Source: Nocardioides alpinus (lineage in GTDB: Bacteria > Actinomycetota > Actinomycetes > Propionibacteriales > Nocardioidaceae). From it: a stretch of DNA of 64,000 nt. The position numbers and the translations under genes were made by a program. The notes under the pieces are model-generated. The model worked only from the letters and a program-made list of their open reading frames with translations. It ran no database searches and was not told the DNA's origin. The number at the start of each line of letters is the position of its first letter. Position 1 is the stretch's first letter. The DNA lies in contig NZ_FOKC01000001.1 in assembly GCF_900112035.1 (NCBI RefSeq), positions 1 through 64,000 of the forward strand, in the 5' to 3' direction. Of the stretch, positions 17,880 through 25,893 are shown in pieces.

Positions 17880-18128
17880 TCAGCGGGCGACCCTTCGGGC
17901 GAGGGCGAAGAAGGCGATGACCCCGACGACGGCGCCCGCGACCTTGAGGATGTTGTCGGTGCGCGGGGCACCGGACTCGAGGTCGACGAAGTGCGACTTC
18001 ACCGTCGTCACCTGGCGTCCGACGATGGTCTTGGGGTGGGCGCGGTGCGCGAGCTGGTCGATGGTCGATGCGAGGCGCTGGCGCGTCTCCTCGATCTCGC
18101 GCTCGAGCGCGCTCATGTCCTGGGTCAC
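17880..18128 (-). CDS. DUF3618 protein
   Basis: An 82-residue protein. The N-terminal half is a charged helix (LEREIEETRQRLASTIDQL) followed by HRAHPKTIVGRQV, the DUF3618 pattern, and the C-terminus is a single transmembrane helix (ILKVAGAVVGVIAFFALARR). Its ATG overlaps the stop of the importer ATPase gene by four bases, so it is translated with the metal importer. DUF3618 proteins are small actinobacterial membrane-associated proteins of unknown function. Confidence 0.85.
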   Translation of the reverse strand: MTQDMSALEREIEETRQRLASTIDQLAHRAHPKTIVGRQVTTVKSHFVDLESGAPRTDNILKVAGAVVGVIAFFALARRVAR

Positions 18129-18880
18129 GCGGGCAGGCTATCAATGCGGCGGGGGTCGAAGCCCCAGGGCAGCTCCAGCCGGTGGGCCGCCATCAGCGCC
18201 TCGTCGGTGAGCACGTCGAAGGTGGGCCGGTCGGCCACCACGACGCCCTCGCTGAGGACGATGCTGCGGGGGCACAGCTCGAGCGCGTAGGGCAGGTCGT
18301 GGGTGACCATCAGGACCGTCACGTCGAGGCTGCGCAGGATGTCCGCCAGCTCGCGACGCGACGCCGGGTCGAGGTTGGAGGACGGCTCGTCGAGGACCAG
18401 GATCTCCGGCTCCATCGCCAGGACCGTGGCGACCGCGACGCGGCGCCGCTGGCCGTACGACAGGTGGTGGGGCGGACGGTCGACGAAGTCGGCCATGCCC
18501 ACCCTGTCCAGCGAGTCCATCACCCGGCGGTCGAGCTCGGGGCCCTTGAGCCCGAGGTTGGCCGGGCCGAAGGCGACGTCCTGGCGGACGGTGCCGAGGA
18601 ACAGCTGGTCGTCGGGGTCCTGGAAGACGATGCCGACGCGGCGCCGGATCTCCTTGAGGTGCTCCTTGACGACGGGCAGGCCGCTCACCGAGACGGCCCC
18701 GCGGCCGCCGGTGAGGATGCCGTTGAGGTGCAGCACGAGGGTGGTCTTGCCAGCCCCGTTGGGCCCGAGCAGGGCGACCCGCTCCCCCTCGTGGACGTGG
18801 AGGTCGACGCCGAAGAGGGCCTGGTGGCCGTCGGGGTAGGCGAAGGCCAGGCCGCGGACGTCCAGGACGGGGGTGCTCAC
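18125..18880 (-). CDS. nikO: ECF-type metal importer ATPase (CbiO/NikO)
   Basis: A 251-residue ATPase with Walker A GPNGAGKTT (39-47), signature LSYGQ and Walker B ILVLDEPSSNLD. The LSYGQ signature is typical of CbiO/NikO energy-coupling ATPases. It is linked by four-base overlaps to the T-component gene upstream and DUF3618 downstream. Nickel is favoured over cobalt only because of the Nur-like box before the operon; the cobalt name cbiO is equally valid from the protein alone. Confidence 0.88.
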   Translation of the reverse strand: MSTPVLDVRGLAFAYPDGHQALFGVDLHVHEGERVALLGPNGAGKTTLVLHLNGILTGGRGAVSVSGLPVVKEHLKEIRRRVGIVFQDPDDQLFLGTVRQDVAFGPANLGLKGPELDRRVMDSLDRVGMADFVDRPPHHLSYGQRRRVAVATVLAMEPEILVLDEPSSNLDPASRRELADILRSLDVTVLMVTHDLPYALELCPRSIVLSEGVVVADRPTFDVLTDEALMAAHRLELPWGFDPRRIDSLPA

Positions 18881-19557
18881 GCGTTCTCCACGGACGGCAA
18901 CCTACCGTCGTAGCCACGGCTCAGCATGGCCAGGTGCACGCGCTCGCCGCGCTCGTAGGACCGGATGAACAACGCCCCCAGCGAGCGCGCGAGCACCGGC
19001 CAGTGGCGCGGTGACCGCGGGTCGCAGCCACGGGACTTCAGCGCCGTCATCATCCGGGTCAGCTCGGCCGTGACGACATCGAGGTAGCGGATCATGAAGC
19101 CCATGATCTGCACGATCAGGTCCGGCATCCGCAGCCGTTGCAGGCCGCGGAGCAGGTCCTGCGGCTCGGTCGTCGCGGCCAGGGTCAGCGACGCCAGCAC
19201 GCCGATCGTCCCCTTGATCAGCAGGGCGATGGCGGCGTACAGCCCGGGCTCGGAGACGGTGACGCCGAGGACCTCGATGCGCGGCCCGTGGGAGATGAAG
19301 GGCACCAGGACGGCAAACAGCGCGAACGGCAGCTCGATCACCATCCGCGGCGCCAGGTAGCCCACCGGGACGCCGGACAGCGCGATCACCGCGAGCAGGA
19401 CGATCGCCTCGACGGCGTACGCCGCATACCAGTCCCGAGGCGTGGCGACGACGACCAGCATGAAGCCGACCAGCGCGAGCAGCTTGAGGTGGGCCGGCGC
19501 GCGGTGGACCGCGCTGTGCCCGTGGAAGAAGAGCCGGTGGCCGTGCCCGGCGCCCAT
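18877..19557 (-). CDS. nikQ: ECF-type metal importer transmembrane component (CbiQ/NikQ)
   Basis: A 226-residue membrane protein with about five hydrophobic helices and the family's ATPase-coupling motif MMTALKSRGCDPR (the A-x-x-x-RG signature) in the second half. The start MGAGHGHRLFFHGHSAVH is His-rich and overlaps the stop of the N-component gene (ATGA). It couples ATP hydrolysis to the substrate-binding M component. Confidence 0.88.
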   Translation of the reverse strand: MGAGHGHRLFFHGHSAVHRAPAHLKLLALVGFMLVVVATPRDWYAAYAVEAIVLLAVIALSGVPVGYLAPRMVIELPFALFAVLVPFISHGPRIEVLGVTVSEPGLYAAIALLIKGTIGVLASLTLAATTEPQDLLRGLQRLRMPDLIVQIMGFMIRYLDVVTAELTRMMTALKSRGCDPRSPRHWPVLARSLGALFIRSYERGERVHLAMLSRGYDGRLPSVENA

Positions 19558-19916
19558 CAGGCCCTGCTGTCGGCGTGCGCCTGCTCGTCGGAGGCCGCGG
19601 GCTCCTCGGTGGCGGCGCCCCTGCGGCGCAGCGACCAGAACAGGGCGGTGCTGAGGCCGAGCATCACCACGACACCGACGACACCGGCCAGACCGCCGCT
19701 GAGCCGGTCGTCGTCGACGCCCTCGGTCGCGTAGCCCGCGAACGGGCTGTCGGAGGTCTGGTGCGGGGTCTCGGCGTCGATGAAGCCGGTCTTCTGGGCG
19801 ACGTAGTTGAGCCCGTCGGGGTGGGCGCTGGCGTAGTAGCTCGCCACGCCCGCCACGAGGAGCGAGACCAGGAGGAAGGAGACGAAGAACGCGCGGTTGC
19901 TGGGACGAGTGCTCAC
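19557..19916 (-). CDS. nikN: Metal importer N component with PDGLE domain (CbiN/NikN-like)
   Basis: A 119-residue protein with two transmembrane helices, one near residues 10-28 and one near 75-95, and the extracytoplasmic motif HPDGLNYVAQKTGF typical of PDGLE domains. It lies between the M and Q components with four-base overlaps at both ends. PDGLE proteins act as the N component that helps load metal on the M component. Confidence 0.85.
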   Translation of the reverse strand: MSTRPSNRAFFVSFLLVSLLVAGVASYYASAHPDGLNYVAQKTGFIDAETPHQTSDSPFAGYATEGVDDDRLSGGLAGVVGVVVMLGLSTALFWSLRRRGAATEEPAASDEQAHADSRA

Positions 19917-20608
19917 GGGGCCACCACCTGGGGGACGCGGATCTCGAGGTCACGTGCGGCGACGAACGGACGAGCACCGTGGACGAGGTCGGGTCGGGTC
20001 GCCACCACGCTGCCGACGACGAGGCCGGTGACCGCAGCCTCCCCGAGGCCGATCAGCGTGTGCCAGCCGAGCATCGCGATGAGGACGGCCTGCAGGTCGA
20101 CCGGCGCCGTGCCGCCGACCGCGAAGAGCCCGGTGAAGACGAGCGCGGCGATCGGGACACTGACGAACGCCGCGAAGGCAGCACTCGGCGCGACCATCGA
20201 GATCCGCGACGGGAGCACACGACGCAGGACCACGAAGACACCCCAGCCGACACCGACCGTGATCAGGCCCATCAGCGTGATGTTGGTGCCGAGGGCGGTG
20301 ATCCCCCCGTCGGCCATCAGCAGGCCCTGCACCAGCAGCACGACCGCCATGCAGAGGATCGCGGTCCATGGACCGACGAGCACCGCAGCCAGCGCGCCGC
20401 CCATCAGGTGGCCGCTGGTGCCGGCGCCGACCGGGAAGTTGATCATCTGGGCGGCGAAGACGAAGGTCGCGACCAGGCCCGCCATCGGGGCCGTGCGGTC
20501 ATCGAGCTCACGGCGGGCACCGCGGAGCGCGAGCGCGACGCCGCCCACCGCCACGACGCCCGTCGCCAGCGACGTCGGTGCATCGAGGAAGCCGTCGGGT
20601 ACGTGCAT
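19913..20608 (-). CDS. nikM: Metal-binding membrane component of the importer (CbiM/NikM)
   Basis: A 231-residue membrane protein. The mature N-terminus must be Met-His, whose amino group and His bind Ni or Co; here the protein begins MHVPDGFLD, exactly as required, which fixes the start at 20608. Conserved GTSGHLMGGALAA and TALGTNITLMGL segments are present. It heads the minus-strand operon. No cobalamin riboswitch is visible upstream; a Nur-like box is, which supports nickel. Confidence 0.9.
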   Translation of the reverse strand: MHVPDGFLDAPTSLATGVVAVGGVALALRGARRELDDRTAPMAGLVATFVFAAQMINFPVGAGTSGHLMGGALAAVLVGPWTAILCMAVVLLVQGLLMADGGITALGTNITLMGLITVGVGWGVFVVLRRVLPSRISMVAPSAAFAAFVSVPIAALVFTGLFAVGGTAPVDLQAVLIAMLGWHTLIGLGEAAVTGLVVGSVVATRPDLVHGARPFVAARDLEIRVPQVVAP

Positions 20609-20692
20609 GTCTGCTCCAGATCTCAGATGACTGCTTGGATGTCTGGTGGCCGACCCGGATCCCCCGAACCGGGCCGGCACACCACGACCTTA

Positions 20693-20709
20693 TTGCGATG
20701 AGTTCGCAA
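20693..20709. promoter_or_regulatory. Nur-like box TTGCGA-N5-TCGCAA
   Basis: A perfect dyad with six-base arms and a five-base spacer. It has the spacing and TTGC/GCAA ends of the Streptomyces Nur box (tTGCaa-N5-ttGCAA). It lies in the divergent promoter of the metal importer and the peroxiredoxin, overlapping likely core promoter elements of the importer (TTGGCT and TAAGGT on the minus strand). Nur is a nickel-responsive Fur-family repressor, so the importer is probably repressed when nickel is plentiful. Confidence 0.55.
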
Positions 20710-20712
20710 CAG

Positions 20713-20729
20713 CCAATCATTCGGATTGG
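20713..20729. promoter_or_regulatory. Second dyad CCAATC-N5-GATTGG in the same promoter
   Basis: A perfect inverted repeat with six-base arms directly beside the Nur-like box, on the peroxiredoxin side, 34 bases before its start. A separate regulator of the peroxiredoxin gene could bind here. Confidence 0.35.
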
Positions 20730-20762
20730 TACGACTTCTCACTTCGACCGAACAGGACCGAG

Positions 20763-21233
20763 ATGACCGACCGCCTCGCCACCGGCGACACCGCCCCCGA
20801 CTTCACCCTCACCAGCGACACCGAGGACCAGGTGACGCTCTCCGACCTGCGCGGCAAGAAGGTGATCCTCTACTTCTACCCGGCCGCGATGACCCCTGGC
20901 TGCACCAAGCAGGCGTGCGACTTCTCCGAGTCTCTCGACTCGCTGCGCGGCGCCGGCTACGAGGTGCTCGGCGTCTCCAAGGACAAGCCGGCCAAGCTCG
21001 CGAAGTTCCGTGAGCGCGACGCGCTGACGCTCACCCTGCTGTCGGACGAGGACCTCGCGGTGCACCGGGCGTACGGCGCCTTCGGCAGGAAGTTGCTCTA
21101 CGGCAAGGAGGTCGAGGGGGTCATCCGCTCGACCTTCGTGATCGACGAGGCCGGCAATGTCGAGCTCGCGCAGTACAACGTCAAGGCCACCGGGCACGTG
21201 GCGAAGCTGCGGCGAGACCTGGGCATCGACTGA
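20763..21233 (+). CDS. bcp: Thioredoxin-dependent peroxiredoxin, Bcp type
   Basis: A 156-residue thiol peroxidase. The peroxidatic Cys47 lies in PAAMTPGCTKQACDF and the resolving Cys52 is five residues later, the CxxxxC arrangement of atypical two-Cys Bcp enzymes. The start chosen has AGGA six bases upstream; a longer frame from 20646 would run through the Nur-like box. It removes hydrogen peroxide and organic peroxides in the cytoplasm. It is divergent from the metal importer and may share its control. Confidence 0.92.
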   Translation: MTDRLATGDTAPDFTLTSDTEDQVTLSDLRGKKVILYFYPAAMTPGCTKQACDFSESLDSLRGAGYEVLGVSKDKPAKLAKFRERDALTLTLLSDEDLAVHRAYGAFGRKLLYGKEVEGVIRSTFVIDEAGNVELAQYNVKATGHVAKLRRDLGID

Positions 21234-21247
21234 GCATCGGCCTCCCT

Positions 21248-21354
21248 CCCCAACCCGCCAACTCGTGAGTTGGCCAGCCAACCGGTGAGTTGGCGGGTTG
21301 GGGCGGCCGAGCACCACCTCCGAGGCCCCCACGTCGCCAACTGGTGAGTTGGCG
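21248..21354 (-). repeat. Dispersed twin-palindrome repeat, copy A (inverted)
   Basis: The 38-bp unit at 21257-21294, read on the minus strand, is GCCAACTCACCGGTTGGC, two bases, then GCCAACTCACGAGTTGGC. An outer 15-bp perfect inverted repeat CCCCAACCCGCCAAC (21248-21262 and 21289-21303) encloses it. A third palindrome at 21336-21353 is identical over 18 bases to the first palindrome of copies B and C. It lies in the gap between bcp and the tRNA; the DNA could extrude as a cruciform. Confidence 0.8.
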
Positions 21355-21437
21355 GAGCAGTACGCGCGGCGGCGGGCACCGGGGACGAGGGGCCACGCCA
21401 GGCAGCGAGCAGCCCGAGAACTAGTCTGGTCCGGCCA

Positions 21438-21518
21438 GCCGAAGTGGTGGAACGGTAGACACGCGGCGCTTAGGACGCCGTGCCCCAGGGCGTGCGGGTT
21501 CGACTCCCGCCTTCGGCA
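21438..21518 (+). tRNA. tRNA-Leu (anticodon TAG)
   Basis: The acceptor stem GCCGAAG pairs with CTTCGGC, followed by discriminator A; no CCA end is encoded. The anticodon stem CGGCG/CGCCG holds the loop CTTAGGA, giving anticodon TAG at 21471-21473. A long variable arm (GTGCCCCAGGGCGT) and the T-loop GGTTCGACTCC confirm a type II leucine tRNA. The rest of the 342-bp gap between bcp and the next gene holds repeat copy A and a promoter. Confidence 0.97.
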
Positions 21519-21546
21519 CCCATGCTTCGTGCGCGTTCGACCCCGT

Positions 21547-21560
21547 GTGACCCCCGTCAC
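21547..21560. promoter_or_regulatory. Crp-like dyad before the BASS transporter
   Basis: TGTGA-CCCCCG-TCACC matches the Crp half-sites. Its centre is about 22 bases before the predicted start of transcription, overlapping the region just upstream of the -10 box, a place that favours repression. Confidence 0.4.
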
Positions 21561-21563
21561 CAC

Positions 21564-21569
21564 TAGGGT
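21564..21569 (+). promoter_or_regulatory. -10 box TAGGGT, leaderless, BASS transporter
   Basis: TAGGGT ends six bases before the ATG at 21576 and no ribosome site is present, so the mRNA probably begins at the start codon. Confidence 0.55.
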
Positions 21570-21575
21570 CCGCGC

Positions 21576-22448
21576 ATGGACTCAGCGCTGACCACCGTCG
21601 GACTGCCCGTCGCCCTCGCGATCATCATGTTCGGCCTCGGACTCGACCTGACGATCAACGACTTCAGGCGCGTGGGTCGCGCACCGAAGGCGGTGGGCAT
21701 CGCGCTCGCCTGCCAGATCGTGCTCCTGCCGGCGATCTGCTTCGGGCTGGTCGTGCTGTTCGACCTGCCTGCCCTGCTGGGCATCGGGATGATGCTGCTC
21801 GCGGCGTCGCCGGGCGGCACCACGGCCAACCTCTTCAGCCACCTGTTCCACGGCGACGTGGCGCTCAACATCACGCTAACCGCGATCAACACCGTCATCG
21901 CCGTAGTGACGCTGCCACTGATCACGGGCCTGGCGATCGCCTACTACGACCGCCAGGACGACGTCACGATGCCGTTGGTCGAGATCGTCAAGGTGTTCGC
22001 GCTGATCCTGCTGCCCGTCGGGATCGGGATGCTGGTCAACAACCGGGCACCTGACTTCGCGCGCCGCATGGACAAGCCCGTACGCATCGGCTCGGCGGTC
22101 ATCCTCGCGATCCTGGTCATCGGCATCCTGCTGGACCAGATCGAGAGCGTCGGCGACTACCTCGCCGACGTCGGCCTCATCGCCGCGCTCTTCTGCGCGA
22201 TCAGCCTGCTCGTCGGCTACTTCGTGCCGAAGGCCTTCGGCGTCACCGGCCCGCAGGCGATCGCCTCGTCGATGGAGGTCGGGGTGCACAACGCCACCCT
22301 CGCGATCTTCGTCGCGGTGGAGGTGCTGGACGAGGTCGAGATCTCCGTGCCGGCAGCGGTCTACTCGCTGATCATGTTCCTGTTCGCCGCGCTCTGGGGC
22401 ACCTGGGTCTCGCGCCGGGTCACGGACCGGGAGACCGCGTCAGCCTGA
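21576..22448 (+). CDS. BASS-family sodium-dependent transporter
   Basis: A 290-residue membrane protein with about nine or ten hydrophobic helices. The signatures LLAASPGGTTANLFSHLFHG (about 74-93) and SSMEVGVHNATLAI (about 230-243) are the discontinuous-helix substrate and sodium site of bile-acid:sodium symporter (BASS) proteins. Bacterial members move organic acids such as pyruvate or pantothenate-related compounds; the substrate here is unknown. The 3' end overlaps the convergent rdgB gene by nine bases. Confidence 0.88.
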   Translation: MDSALTTVGLPVALAIIMFGLGLDLTINDFRRVGRAPKAVGIALACQIVLLPAICFGLVVLFDLPALLGIGMMLLAASPGGTTANLFSHLFHGDVALNITLTAINTVIAVVTLPLITGLAIAYYDRQDDVTMPLVEIVKVFALILLPVGIGMLVNNRAPDFARRMDKPVRIGSAVILAILVIGILLDQIESVGDYLADVGLIAALFCAISLLVGYFVPKAFGVTGPQAIASSMEVGVHNATLAIFVAVEVLDEVEISVPAAVYSLIMFLFAALWGTWVSRRVTDRETASA

Positions 22449-23084
22449 GGCCCGTCCGGTGACCAGGTCGGCGGCGACGTGGGGCGCCAGCTCGCGCAGC
22501 GCGCGCCCGCGGTGCGAGATGCGGTCCTTCTCGCCGGGCTCGAGCTCGGCGGAGGTGAGGCCCGCGTCGGCGTGCTCCACGGCCACGAAGACCACGTCGT
22601 AGCCGAAGCCGCCGCTCCCCCGCTCCTCGCGGATGATCCGGCCGTCCATCCGGCCCTCGACCACCCGCTCGCGCCCGTCGGGGAGCACCCACGCCACGGC
22701 ACAGGCGAAGTGTGCACCGCGGCGCTCGTCCGGCACGTCGTGGAGCTGGGCCAGCAGCAGCGCGTTGTTGCGGCTGTCGGCCCCCCTCTTGTCGTGGAGC
22801 GGTGGTCCCGACCACCGCGCCGACAGCACGCCCGGCATGCCGTTGAGCGCGTCGACGCAGAGGCCGCTGTCGTCGGCGATCGAGGGCAGGCCCGTAGCCG
22901 CAACCCCGGCCCGCGCCTTCAGCAGCGCGTTGCCCTCGAAGGTCGGCTGGTCCTCGACCGGCTCGACGTAGCCGTCGATGTCGCTGATGCCGAGGACCTC
23001 GACGTCCGGCACGTGCTCGGCGAGGATCCGCTGCATCTCGAGGATCTTCTTGGCGTTGGCCGAGGCCAGGAAGATCCGGGTCAC
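22440..23084 (-). CDS. rdgB: Non-canonical purine NTP pyrophosphatase (XTP/dITP diphosphatase)
   Basis: A 214-residue Ham1-family enzyme that removes dITP, ITP and XTP from the nucleotide pool. The N-terminal substrate loop [10 protein letters not shown] (8-17) matches the S/T-x-N-x-x-K-x-x-E pattern. The catalytic segment [15 protein letters not shown] is present, as is [10 protein letters not shown] at the C-terminus. It is translated with rph (ATGA overlap at 23081), the usual actinobacterial order. Confidence 0.93.
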   Translation of the reverse strand: MTRIFLASANAKKILEMQRILAEHVPDVEVLGISDIDGYVEPVEDQPTFEGNALLKARAGVAATGLPSIADDSGLCVDALNGMPGVLSARWSGPPLHDKRGADSRNNALLLAQLHDVPDERRGAHFACAVAWVLPDGRERVVEGRMDGRIIREERGSGGFGYDVVFVAVEHADAGLTSAELEPGEKDRISHRGRALRELAPHVAADLVTGRASG

Positions 23085-23830
23085 CGGGCGAGCGCCTCGT
23101 GCTGGAGCAGCGTCAGGTCCGCGCAGCCCTTGCCGGCCAGGTCGAGCAGCGCGTCAAGCTCGGCGCGGTCGAAGGCCGCACCCTCCGCGGTGCCCTGCAC
23201 CTCGACGAACGCGCCGTCGCCGGTCATCACGACGTTCATGTCGGTCTCGGCGCGCACGTCCTCGACGTAGGGCAGGTCGAGGCGCGGCACGCCGTCGATG
23301 ATCCCGACGCTGACGGCAGCGACCGACCCGGTGAGCGGCTCGCCGGTGAGCGCGCCGGTCGCCCGCAGGTGCGCGACTGCGTCGGCCAGGGCGACGTACG
23401 CCCCGGTGATCGCGGCGGTGCGGGTGCCGCCGTCGGCCTGGAGCACGTCGCAGTCGAGCACGATCGTGTTCTCGCCGAGGGCCTCGTAGTCGATGACGGC
23501 ACGCAGCGAGCGGCCGATCAGGCGGGAGATCTCGTGGGTGCGGCCTCCGATCCGGCCCTTGACCGACTCGCGGTCCGAGCGGGTGTTGGTCGCGGCGGGG
23601 AGCATCGCGTACTCGGCGGTGACCCATCCCAGGCCCGATCCCTTGCGCCAGCGCGGCACGCCCTGCGACGCGGACGCGGCGCACAGCACCTTGGTGCCGC
23701 CGAACTCCACCAGCACGGAGCCGGCGGCGTGGTCGAGCCAGTGGCGGGTGAGGGTGATGGGGCGGAGCTCGTCGTCGGCGCGGCCGTCTTCTCGGGCTTC
23801 TCGGGACGTGGCGCGGGGTGCGGAAGTCAT
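23081..23830 (-). CDS. rph: RNase PH
   Basis: A 249-residue phosphorolytic 3' exoribonuclease that trims tRNA precursors. Motifs include [15 protein letters not shown] N-terminus ([18 protein letters not shown]), [17 protein letters not shown], the hexamer-interface and RNA-binding segment [14 protein letters not shown] [15 protein letters not shown], and [19 protein letters not shown] with the phosphate-binding residues. A TAGGGT box six bases before the ATG supports this start. Confidence 0.95.
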   Translation of the reverse strand: MTSAPRATSREAREDGRADDELRPITLTRHWLDHAAGSVLVEFGGTKVLCAASASQGVPRWRKGSGLGWVTAEYAMLPAATNTRSDRESVKGRIGGRTHEISRLIGRSLRAVIDYEALGENTIVLDCDVLQADGGTRTAAITGAYVALADAVAHLRATGALTGEPLTGSVAAVSVGIIDGVPRLDLPYVEDVRAETDMNVVMTGDGAFVEVQGTAEGAAFDRAELDALLDLAGKGCADLTLLQHEALAR

Positions 23831-23836
23831 GGCACG

Positions 23837-23842
23837 ACCCTA
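23837..23842 (-). promoter_or_regulatory. -10 box TAGGGT, leaderless, rph-rdgB
   Basis: On the minus strand TAGGGT ends six bases before the rph ATG, with no ribosome site between. Confidence 0.5.
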
Positions 23843-23872
23843 GAGGCAGCAGACGACAGCCCGGAGACGACC

Positions 23873-23914
23873 CAGCCGGGTCCGGTCACCCCCGTGAGAG
23901 ACCGGACCCGGCTG
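23873..23914. other. 15-bp perfect stem-loop in the rph / histidine kinase divergent gap
   Basis: CAGCCGGGTCCGGTC (23873-23887) pairs perfectly with 23900-23914 around the 12-base loop ACCCCCGTGAGA. The two flanking genes are divergent, so it cannot end either of them. It may terminate an unannotated small RNA or act as an operator. No T-tract follows on either strand. A weaker GTCCC/GGGAC hairpin lies just to its right. Confidence 0.75.
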
Positions 23915-24069
23915 CAAGGTCCCTACCCCGTGGGGACGCTTGATGCGCGACGCCCCACGCCGCGCGGCTCCCTCCACGCAGTGGCATCTCCACCTTCGCG
24001 CCCCGGCGTCGGCCCGCGCATCCGTCCGGAGGAGGGGTCGACTGCGACCAAAGTAGGAAATGCGCTGGT

Positions 24070-24075
24070 TACCCT
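24070..24075 (+). promoter_or_regulatory. -10 box TACCCT, leaderless, histidine kinase
   Basis: TACCCT ends seven bases before the GTG at 24083 but only one base before the ATG at 24077. This decides the kinase start in favour of the GTG. Confidence 0.5.
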
Positions 24076-24082
24076 GATGCGC

Positions 24083-25246
24083 GTGGAGCCCCGTCCGACC
24101 GTCGCCGAGACCCAGCCCGAGCTGACCTGGGTCTCCCACGCATGGCGCTACGCGCTGTGCCTGGTCATCTCGGCGGCGGTGTGGCAGTCGATCGCCGGCA
24201 TCGAGTGGCGCGAGCACCGGATGCTCTTCGTCGCCGAGGTGTCCTTGGGTGCGGCCGCCTACGTCCTGGTCTTCTTCCGTCGTCGCGCGCCGGTGCGCAT
24301 CGCCCTGGCGATCGCGGTCATGAGCGCCCTGTCGGGCATCGCGGCCGGCCCCGCCACCCTGGCGGCCGTCTCGGTGGCCACCCGTCGCGTCAGCTGGCAG
24401 GTCCTGATGGTCGGCGTGGCCAACTTCGCCGCCGCGCAGACCTACACGAGCATCGCGCCGTACGTGGACAACGACCTGGTCATCACGACCGCGGTCAACG
24501 TCGCGGTCAACGCCGGGATGATGGGCTGGGGCCTCTACCTCGGCTCCCGCCGCGAGATCATCTGGAACCTGCGCACCCGCGCCGAGCGCGCCGAGCGCGA
24601 GCAGGAGCTGCGGGTCGCGCAGGCGCGATCGACCGAGCGGGCCCGGATCGCGCGCGAGATGCACGACGTGCTGGCCCACCGGATCACCCAGGTCTCCATG
24701 CAGGCCGGCGCCCTGGCGTTCCGCGACGACCTCGACCGCGACCGCCTGCGCGAGGGACTCGGCCAGATCCAGGGCCAGGCCAACGACGCCCTCCACGAGC
24801 TGCGTGACGTGCTCGGCGTCCTGCGCGCGGACGACCCCGGCCCGGCCACGGCGCGCCCGCAACCGACGTACGACGACATCGCCGCGCTCGTCGAGGAGGC
24901 TCGCACGCTCGGCCTCGACATCGACTGGACCGACGACGTGGACGAGGCGACGCCAGTGCCGCCGGCGACCGGCCGCACCGTCTACCGGATCGTCCAGGAA
25001 GGCATCACCAACGTGCGCAAGCACGCGCCCGGAGCGGTCGTCGCGATCCGGTCCACCGGTGACCCGCACTCGGGGATCCGCGTCGTGCTGGCCAACCCGC
25101 TGGGCGCCGCACGGGCTGGCGCCCCCGGTGCCGGACTGGGCCTGATCGGGCTGCGCGAGCGCACGGAGCTGCGCGGTGGCCGCCTCGACCAGCGCACCGA
25201 GGACTCGACCTTCGTGCTGGATGCGTGGCTGCCGTGGACGGCGTGA
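24083..25246 (+). CDS. Sensor histidine kinase, NarL-type partner (HisKA_3)
   Basis: A 387-residue membrane kinase. Residues 22-155 contain five or so hydrophobic helices with short loops, so the signal is probably read in the membrane. The phosphoacceptor is His194 in ARIAREMHDVLAHRI and the ATP-binding domain has the N-box VQEGITNVRKHAPG and the G-rich GAGLGLIGLRER. It is followed by a response regulator whose start overlaps its stop. The pair is inserted between rph and the MBL hydrolase, genes that are neighbours in Mycobacterium. The signal is unknown; the closest known style is the DesK/LiaS group. Confidence 0.9.
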   Translation: MEPRPTVAETQPELTWVSHAWRYALCLVISAAVWQSIAGIEWREHRMLFVAEVSLGAAAYVLVFFRRRAPVRIALAIAVMSALSGIAAGPATLAAVSVATRRVSWQVLMVGVANFAAAQTYTSIAPYVDNDLVITTAVNVAVNAGMMGWGLYLGSRREIIWNLRTRAERAEREQELRVAQARSTERARIAREMHDVLAHRITQVSMQAGALAFRDDLDRDRLREGLGQIQGQANDALHELRDVLGVLRADDPGPATARPQPTYDDIAALVEEARTLGLDIDWTDDVDEATPVPPATGRTVYRIVQEGITNVRKHAPGAVVAIRSTGDPHSGIRVVLANPLGAARAGAPGAGLGLIGLRERTELRGGRLDQRTEDSTFVLDAWLPWTA

Positions 25247-25893
25247 TCCGGGTCCTGGTCGTCGACGACGACCCTCTCGTCCGGTCGGCGCTGTCGCTGA
25301 TGCTCGGCGGCCAGGGCGACATCGAGGTGGTCGGGGAGGCGGACAACGGCGCGTCCGGACTGTCGCTCGTGACCGAGCTCGACCCGCACGTGGTGCTGAT
25401 GGACATCCGGATGCCGGTGATGGACGGCCTCGAGGCCACGCACGCGCTCCACCAGCGCCCCACTCCCCCCGCCGTGGTCGTCCTGACGACCTTCGACGCG
25501 GACGACCACGTCCTGCGGGCCATCGCCGCCGGCGCCGACGGCTTCCTGCTCAAGGACACCCCGCCCGGCGACATCGTCCAGGCGATCCGCACGGTCGCCG
25601 CGGGCGACGCGATGCTGTCGCCGTCCGCCACCCGCAGCCTCGTCTCGCGGCTGCGCAGCGCGACGCCGACCGACCGCTCGACCACGGCCGCGGAGCGGTT
25701 GACCGCGCTCACCGAGCGCGAGCTCGAGGTCGCGGTGTGCGTGGGGCGCGGGCTCAGCAACTCCGAGATCGCCTCGGAGCTCTACCTCTCGATCCCGACG
25801 GTGAAGTCGCACGTGTCGCGGCTGCTGACCAAGCTCCACTGCACCAACCGGGTGCAGGTCGCCATGGTCGTCCACGACGCCGGGCTCGTCTAG
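25243..25893 (+). CDS. NarL/FixJ-family response regulator
   Basis: A 216-residue regulator with a receiver domain (acid pocket VVDDD, phosphoacceptor Asp54 in LMDIRMP, Lys in FLLKDTP) and a LuxR-type helix-turn-helix near residues 150-210 (LTERELEVAVCVGRGLSNSE, SIPTVKSHVSRLLTKL). The GTG at 25243 overlaps the kinase stop (GTGA); GTG codons at 25225 and 25234 are alternatives. Its 3' end overlaps the convergent MBL gene by four bases. Confidence 0.92.
   Translation: MIRVLVVDDDPLVRSALSLMLGGQGDIEVVGEADNGASGLSLVTELDPHVVLMDIRMPVMDGLEATHALHQRPTPPAVVVLTTFDADDHVLRAIAAGADGFLLKDTPPGDIVQAIRTVAAGDAMLSPSATRSLVSRLRSATPTDRSTTAAERLTALTERELEVAVCVGRGLSNSEIASELYLSIPTVKSHVSRLLTKLHCTNRVQVAMVVHDAGLV

Noticed and set aside
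20609..20762. Cobalamin riboswitch before the MNQO importer
   Set aside because: The 154-bp leader lacks the B12-box and other conserved blocks; the Nur-like dyad explains control better.
21248..21354. CRISPR array at the repeated CCAAC/GTTGG palindromes
   Set aside because: Repeats are unevenly spaced, without unique spacers of constant length, and no cas gene is near; they are dispersed palindromes.
23099..25246. 715-residue fusion upstream of the histidine kinase
   Set aside because: It runs antisense through rph and across the 15-bp hairpin; a leaderless promoter places the start at 24083.
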